Below, piece by piece: positions 13,905 to 17,315 of a stretch of 17,315 nucleotides of DNA (positions are counted from its first letter, which is position 1; each line of letters opens with the position of its first letter). This stretch comes from Caryophanales bacterium UBA7476 (lineage in GTDB: Bacteria; Bacillota_I; Bacilli_A; RF39; UBA660). The notes below the pieces were generated by a model. It was not told the DNA's origin and searched no databases. It was given only the letters and a program-made list of their open reading frames with translations. The DNA is taken from contig DLOU01000065.1 in NCBI GenBank assembly GCA_002477275.1, positions 36,550 through 53,864 of the forward strand, in the 5' to 3' direction. The position numbers and the translations under genes were made by a program.

Positions 13905-15525
13905 AATTTTCAAAAGCATCCATTATTAGTGGTACAACATTTTTCTTACGAGATACACATTTCTCAATAAAGTCTCCAACATGCATTTCTTTATCATAAG
14001 CTTGATTTACAACTTCATTTCCTTTGTCATTAAATATTATATAACTTCCATTTTTAATTATATCTGTTACATAAAGAACTACAAGGCTATAATTATTTGC
14101 TTCTGCTGCATCATTCATTACTTTTATATATTTATCAATATCTTTCTTAATATCTTCAAAATTCATTGTAAAGAATTGTCCTACTGCAAATGTATGATCA
14201 CCTACTGAATATAATTTATAATCATTATAAAGTACGTCTTCTACACTCATTCCTTCTAGAGATGTTCCGGCTTTAAGCATTTCCATTCCATATTTTTCAT
14301 AATCAACTTCAGCAATTTTACTTAATTCTTTTACTACTTCTCTATCAGTATCTGTAGTTGTTGGACTCTTAAGTATTAATGTATCTGATAAAATACCTGA
14401 TAACATCATACCAGCTATATGTTTAGGTATTTTTATATTATTTTCTTTGTATAATATGTAATTTATTGTATTTGATGAACCAACAGCCATGTTTCTATAA
14501 TTGATTGGAGCATCTGTTGTAATACTTCCTATGTTGTGATGGTCAACTATTTCAACTATTTTTGCTTGTTCAATTCCATCAGCACTTTGTAATTTTTCAC
14601 TATGATCAACTAATATTACTTGTTTAGGATGTTTATCATTTAAATCTGTAATTCTAAGTAATCCTAAACATTTATTATCTTTGTCTACAATTGGATAATT
14701 TGTATGACGTAATTTATTATTTACATCAAGTACTGTATCAACATAATCAGTTTCTTCAAATTTTGTTGGATTATAACTACAAACCATAGTTTTTAAATAA
14801 CTACTTAAAGAAATTAATTTACTTATATGATATGAATCATAATTACTTCTAATAATATTAACTTTTTCTTTTTTAGCTTTTTCTAATAAATTATCGTTTA
14901 TTTTACCTGATCCTGCAACTACAACCATTAAAATGCTTGAATCAATTGCATATTCTAATAAATCTTGTCTATCTCCAACGATTAAAATCATATCACTATC
15001 AAGTTCAACTTTTGCTTTAAATGATTCTGTAGAATAAGCTCCAACTAATAATTTACCTTTTATTTCGTCATCGCATCTTAATACTTCTTCACCTTCTAAT
15101 ACTTTTAAAATATTATCATATGAAGTGTGAATATCATTGTCATGTGCATTTAAGAAAGCTTTAGATAAATCCTTAATAGTTAATAATCCTATAAATTGAT
15201 CATCTTTACCTACTATTGGTACACCAGTTAAACCTTCTTTAATCATATATTTATATCCATCATATATTGTTTCTTTTTCATTTAATATAAAATCTTTATG
15301 ATAATTAATATCTTTTAATTGTAGTTTAACATCATTTAGGTATTTAGGTTCTTCTACTCCAAAATATTTTAATGCATATTTTGTTTCTTTATTTAAACTC
15401 CCAAGCGCTCTTGGTTCTGTTTTTAGTCCTAATTCATTCTTTAAATAAGAAAGACTTATACTAGCTGTTATAGCATCTGTATCAGGTTTTTTATGACCAA
15501 AAACTAATATATTTTTTTCTTTCAT
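13903..15525 (-). CDS. ppaC: CBS/DRTGG-type manganese-dependent inorganic pyrophosphatase
   Basis: Family II pyrophosphatase of the DHH superfamily, hydrolysing pyrophosphate to two phosphates in the cytoplasm and so pulling biosynthetic reactions forward. At 540 residues it is the long, regulated form. The order is: first metal-binding part with VFGHKKPDTDAITAS (8-22); CBS domain 1 (about 74-125); DRTGG-like domain (about 150-245); CBS domain 2 (about 250-298); then LVDHSE (305-310) and the DHH motif in VDHHNIGS (327-334). The DHHA2 domain follows, with PTTTDTDRE (388-396) and the C-terminal substrate-binding SRKKNVVPLI. All expected catalytic blocks are present. CBS-PPases are known to be controlled by adenine nucleotides, and those with DRTGG also by diadenosine polyphosphates. 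Here that is inferred from the domain order. The ATG follows AGAAGGA and the gene stands alone. Confidence 0.95.
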   Translation of the reverse strand: MKEKNILVFGHKKPDTDAITASISLSYLKNELGLKTEPRALGSLNKETKYALKYFGVEEPKYLNDVKLQLKDINYHKDFILNEKETIYDGYKYMIKEGLTGVPIVGKDDQFIGLLTIKDLSKAFLNAHDNDIHTSYDNILKVLEGEEVLRCDDEIKGKLLVGAYSTESFKAKVELDSDMILIVGDRQDLLEYAIDSSILMVVVAGSGKINDNLLEKAKKEKVNIIRSNYDSYHISKLISLSSYLKTMVCSYNPTKFEETDYVDTVLDVNNKLRHTNYPIVDKDNKCLGLLRITDLNDKHPKQVILVDHSEKLQSADGIEQAKIVEIVDHHNIGSITTDAPINYRNMAVGSSNTINYILYKENNIKIPKHIAGMMLSGILSDTLILKSPTTTDTDREVVKELSKIAEVDYEKYGMEMLKAGTSLEGMSVEDVLYNDYKLYSVGDHTFAVGQFFTMNFEDIKKDIDKYIKVMNDAAEANNYSLVVLYVTDIIKNGSYIIFNDKGNEVVNQAYDKEMHVGDFIEKCVSRKKNVVPLIMDAFEN

Positions 15526-15549
15526 AATATTCCTTCTTTCTACGTCAAA

Positions 15550-15577
15550 AGTATATCATAAATTCTTTTTAAATAAA
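15550..15577 (-). promoter_or_regulatory. Probable extended -10 promoter for ppaC
   Basis: On the minus strand TGATATACT supplies TATACT (15550-15555) with a TGn extension; the -35 region (about 15572-15577, TTTATT) is poor, as is usual for extended -10 promoters. Confidence 0.5.
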
Positions 15578-15594
15578 AGAATAATTTAATTATG

Positions 15595-15623
15595 TTGATA
15601 TTTTTATTAATTTATGTTATGAT
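15595..15623 (+). promoter_or_regulatory. Promoter for the metallopeptidase gene
   Basis: TTGATA (15595-15600), a 17-base spacer, then TATGAT (15618-15623), giving a start near 15630 just before the GAGGGGG ribosome binding site. It lies inside the upstream extension of the reading frame, which confirms that translation starts later. Confidence 0.7.
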
Positions 15624-15648
15624 TTTAGGGCTTTGTGAGGGGGTTTTT

Positions 15649-16839
15649 ATGGAAAAATTAGGCAGTGTAAAAATAAGTGAAAGACATAATCAACCAGTAT
15701 CTAAAATATCAAAAAAAAGAACAAGTACATTAGCAGCACTTTTTTCAGCTATCTTTTTAATTAATGGGATTAGTGGCGCTATTAAGTCTTCAGAGAGAGG
15801 ATATGCTAATGAAATGATGTCTTCTTTTTCTACTGATGAATTATATAAAGCAATAGATACAAATCCTAATCTAACGGAAGAAGAAAAAGAGGTATTAGAT
15901 AATATTTCTGAATTCTTAGATGATTATTATTGCTATATTGATTATAATACTGCTTGCTGGCAATTAAACAATTTTGATATTAATTATGAAGTAAAGAGTG
16001 ATGATTATGTTTATACAGCAGGTGATTGGTCAAGTTTTACTCATAGTATGAATTTATATACTGATAATGGAGAGGCATGCTCATTAGAAGATAATCCAGT
16101 TGCTGGACATGAACTTGTTCATTTAATAAGTGTTAATGGGTCTTACTTTCCATCTGCTTTAGAGGAAGGTATTGATTCTTTAATACTTGCAGAATATTCA
16201 AATTATTATGATGCTTACTATAAGCAAAGACTTATTGCGATGATGCTTTGTGAAATAGTCGACCCTGATACTATAATAAAAAGTTATTTACGAAAAGATT
16301 TCAAAATTATTGAAGATGAATTACTTACTATAGATGATGACAAGACAAAGTTAAATTTATTAGAAAGCTCGTTAGATAAATATCAAGAGAATTATATTGA
16401 AGGTTGTCACTATTATGATAAAAGATTAGATGAAAGTAAATCATTAAAATCTAAAGCTGATAATTGTTTTAATAAAGAACATGAATATCTTTCAAAAATT
16501 AATGATATTTTATGTGGATACTACACAAAAAAGACTGGTAAAAAAGTTGGAGATCCCATTAGTTTGCATATGTTTTATCCAGATGAATATCTATTCTTTT
16601 TTGAAGATATGGAAGTAATAGATAATATTAAAGAAAACTATAGTACACTTTTTAGTATTTACTCGTCTCATCTTCTAGATGAATCATATTTTTATGATGC
16701 TTATACTTATTTTGTTAGAAGTGTTCCTTCAATATCTACTGGTTATTTTAAGAAAGCATATAAAGATAACATTGTAACTATTGATGATTATCTAACTATT
16801 GACTCTGATTCAAATAAAGTTATCAAATTAAAAAGATAA
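15649..16839 (+). CDS. Membrane-anchored HExxH (gluzincin-like) metallopeptidase
   Basis: The start at 15649 follows GAGGGGG; the frame opens at 15592 but those codons are promoter DNA. The 396-residue product has a basic N terminus, a hydrophobic helix at about 26-46 (TLAALFSAIFLINGISGA) acting as signal anchor or uncleaved signal, and a large acidic domain outside. GHELVHLI (153-160) is the zinc-binding HExxH, and Glu172/Glu173 in LEEGIDSL, 14-15 residues on, fits the third ligand of gluzincins, where E-G-x-x is typical. The rest, including Tyr- and Asp-rich segments up to the C terminus, is unfamiliar. Four of its Cys residues (97-104, 143, 254, 273 regions) could pair if it is exported. 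Peptidase activity is inferred from the motif; the substrate is unknown. It is divergent from ppaC. Confidence 0.78.
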   Translation: MEKLGSVKISERHNQPVSKISKKRTSTLAALFSAIFLINGISGAIKSSERGYANEMMSSFSTDELYKAIDTNPNLTEEEKEVLDNISEFLDDYYCYIDYNTACWQLNNFDINYEVKSDDYVYTAGDWSSFTHSMNLYTDNGEACSLEDNPVAGHELVHLISVNGSYFPSALEEGIDSLILAEYSNYYDAYYKQRLIAMMLCEIVDPDTIIKSYLRKDFKIIEDELLTIDDDKTKLNLLESSLDKYQENYIEGCHYYDKRLDESKSLKSKADNCFNKEHEYLSKINDILCGYYTKKTGKKVGDPISLHMFYPDEYLFFFEDMEVIDNIKENYSTLFSIYSSHLLDESYFYDAYTYFVRSVPSISTGYFKKAYKDNIVTIDDYLTIDSDSNKVIKLKR

Positions 16840-16846
16840 CTTTTTT
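16816..16846 (+). terminator. Terminator overlapping the metallopeptidase stop
   Basis: AAAGTTATC (16816-16824) pairs with GATAACTTT (16835-16843) around a 10-base A-rich loop, followed by more T residues. The right arm contains the TAA stop. The stem is AT-rich, so strength is moderate. Confidence 0.6.
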
Positions 16847-16847
16847 A

Positions 16848-16876
16848 TTTACAAATTCTTATTTTTTTGATATAAT
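16848..16876 (+). promoter_or_regulatory. Promoter for the right-edge gene
   Basis: TTTACA (16848-16853), a 17-base spacer and a perfect TATAAT (16871-16876); the predicted start near 16883 is followed at once by AAAGGGGG (16886-16893). Confidence 0.8.
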
Positions 16877-16900
16877 ACTAGTCCTAAAGGGGGACATCAT

Positions 16901-17315
16901 ATGATTGATAACTTTGTAGACTTTTTAGAAAGCTTAATAATTAAACTATTTAAGTTATTGGTTAAAGGATTAAAAAAAGCTTTTATAAATTTCTTTAAGT
17001 TAATTTTTAAACTAACTAAAAAACTCCTAATAAAGATAAGAAACTTTTTATCAAAAAAATTAAATATTCCAAAAGAAAGATTTAGAGAATATTATAATAA
17101 ATATATTTTAGATAAATTTTTACTTTTTAAAAATAATATTAAATTATTTAAACATAAAAAATTATTCATAAGATTTGCTATTATCTTGTTATTTATTTCA
17201 ATCTTGATGTCTAGTTATTTTATTGGACCTAATGTTGTTAAACATTATAAATCAACTGATAACAGTTTAAGCTTTGTTGAATATAATACACATGTTGATA
17301 ATTCTAATAATGCGC
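16901..17315 (+). CDS. Lys/Phe-rich membrane protein, 5' part (cut by window edge)
   Basis: The frame is open from an ATG at 16901, seven bases after AAAGGGGG, to the window end, giving 138 residues. Residues 1 to about 85 are strongly basic and hydrophobic in an amphipathic pattern (KLFKLLVKGLKKAFINFFKL is typical), with very few acidic residues. A membrane helix follows at about 88-108 (FIRFAIILLFISILMSSYF), then a polar segment that should lie outside the cell (STDNSLSFVEYNTHVDNSNN). The long basic region before the helix suits type II orientation with a membrane-surface or nucleic-acid contact inside. Low complexity prevents a family call, and the presumably functional C-terminal domain lies beyond the window. 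Confidence 0.7.
   Translation, partial: MIDNFVDFLESLIIKLFKLLVKGLKKAFINFFKLIFKLTKKLLIKIRNFLSKKLNIPKERFREYYNKYILDKFLLFKNNIKLFKHKKLFIRFAIILLFISILMSSYFIGPNVVKHYKSTDNSLSFVEYNTHVDNSNNA

Noticed and set aside
15592..15648. Upstream start of the metallopeptidase frame
   Set aside because: These codons coincide with TTGATA-17-TATGAT and no ribosome binding site precedes them; GAGGGGG supports the ATG at 15649.

Overview
The window is very AT-rich, uses ATG with strong purine-rich ribosome binding sites, and reads TGG as Trp and TGA as stop, so it uses code 11 and not the Mycoplasma code. Gene content (B. subtilis-like infC-rpmI-rplT, rpsB-tsf, a CBS-type manganese pyrophosphatase and the start of a SigK-like sporulation sigma factor) points to a low-GC member of the Bacillota. 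It is probably a gut-type Bacilli/Erysipelotrichia lineage near the walled relatives of the Mollicutes. The SigK fragment suggests the lineage makes, or descends from makers of, endospores. The exact taxon cannot be read from this sequence.

Layout. On the left (1-2442, minus strand) are the 5' end of a sigK-like gene, frr (ribosome recycling factor) with its own promoter, and a single-module ClpB-D1-like AAA+ ATPase with an unfamiliar N-terminal region. Divergent from the ATPase is a plus-strand lipoprotein cyclophilin (2548-3138), which converges through a bidirectional terminator on a single-pass membrane protein (3163-3996). A 481-residue all-helical repeat protein (4096-5541) follows. The centre (5588-9084) is a translation cluster transcribed leftward from one near-consensus promoter: infC, rpmI, rplT, rpsB, tsf. 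The infC transcript has a long leader with a hairpin resembling an L20 autoregulatory site and an attenuator-like stem, and infC itself appears to start at AUC. A second structured leader lies between rplT and rpsB.

The most unusual feature of the centre is that the adjacent genes rplT and rpsB both carry a Lys/Glu-rich linker and an almost identical 35-residue Rho_N/SAP-like domain at the C terminus, similar also at DNA level.

To the right (9111-13134) is a compact four-gene operon with ATGA overlaps: a small helical protein, a 743-residue HD-superfamily phosphohydrolase whose HD domain seems split by about 190 residues, and two tandem paralogous proteins of a family I do not recognise. This is the best candidate for an undescribed system. 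Further right are a PAP2-family membrane phosphatase, the CBS/DRTGG manganese-dependent pyrophosphatase ppaC, a divergent membrane-anchored HExxH metallopeptidase, and the 5' part of a Lys/Phe-rich membrane protein cut by the window edge. No stretch over 300 bases lacks a gene. I saw no tRNA, rRNA, CRISPR array, transposase or phage gene.
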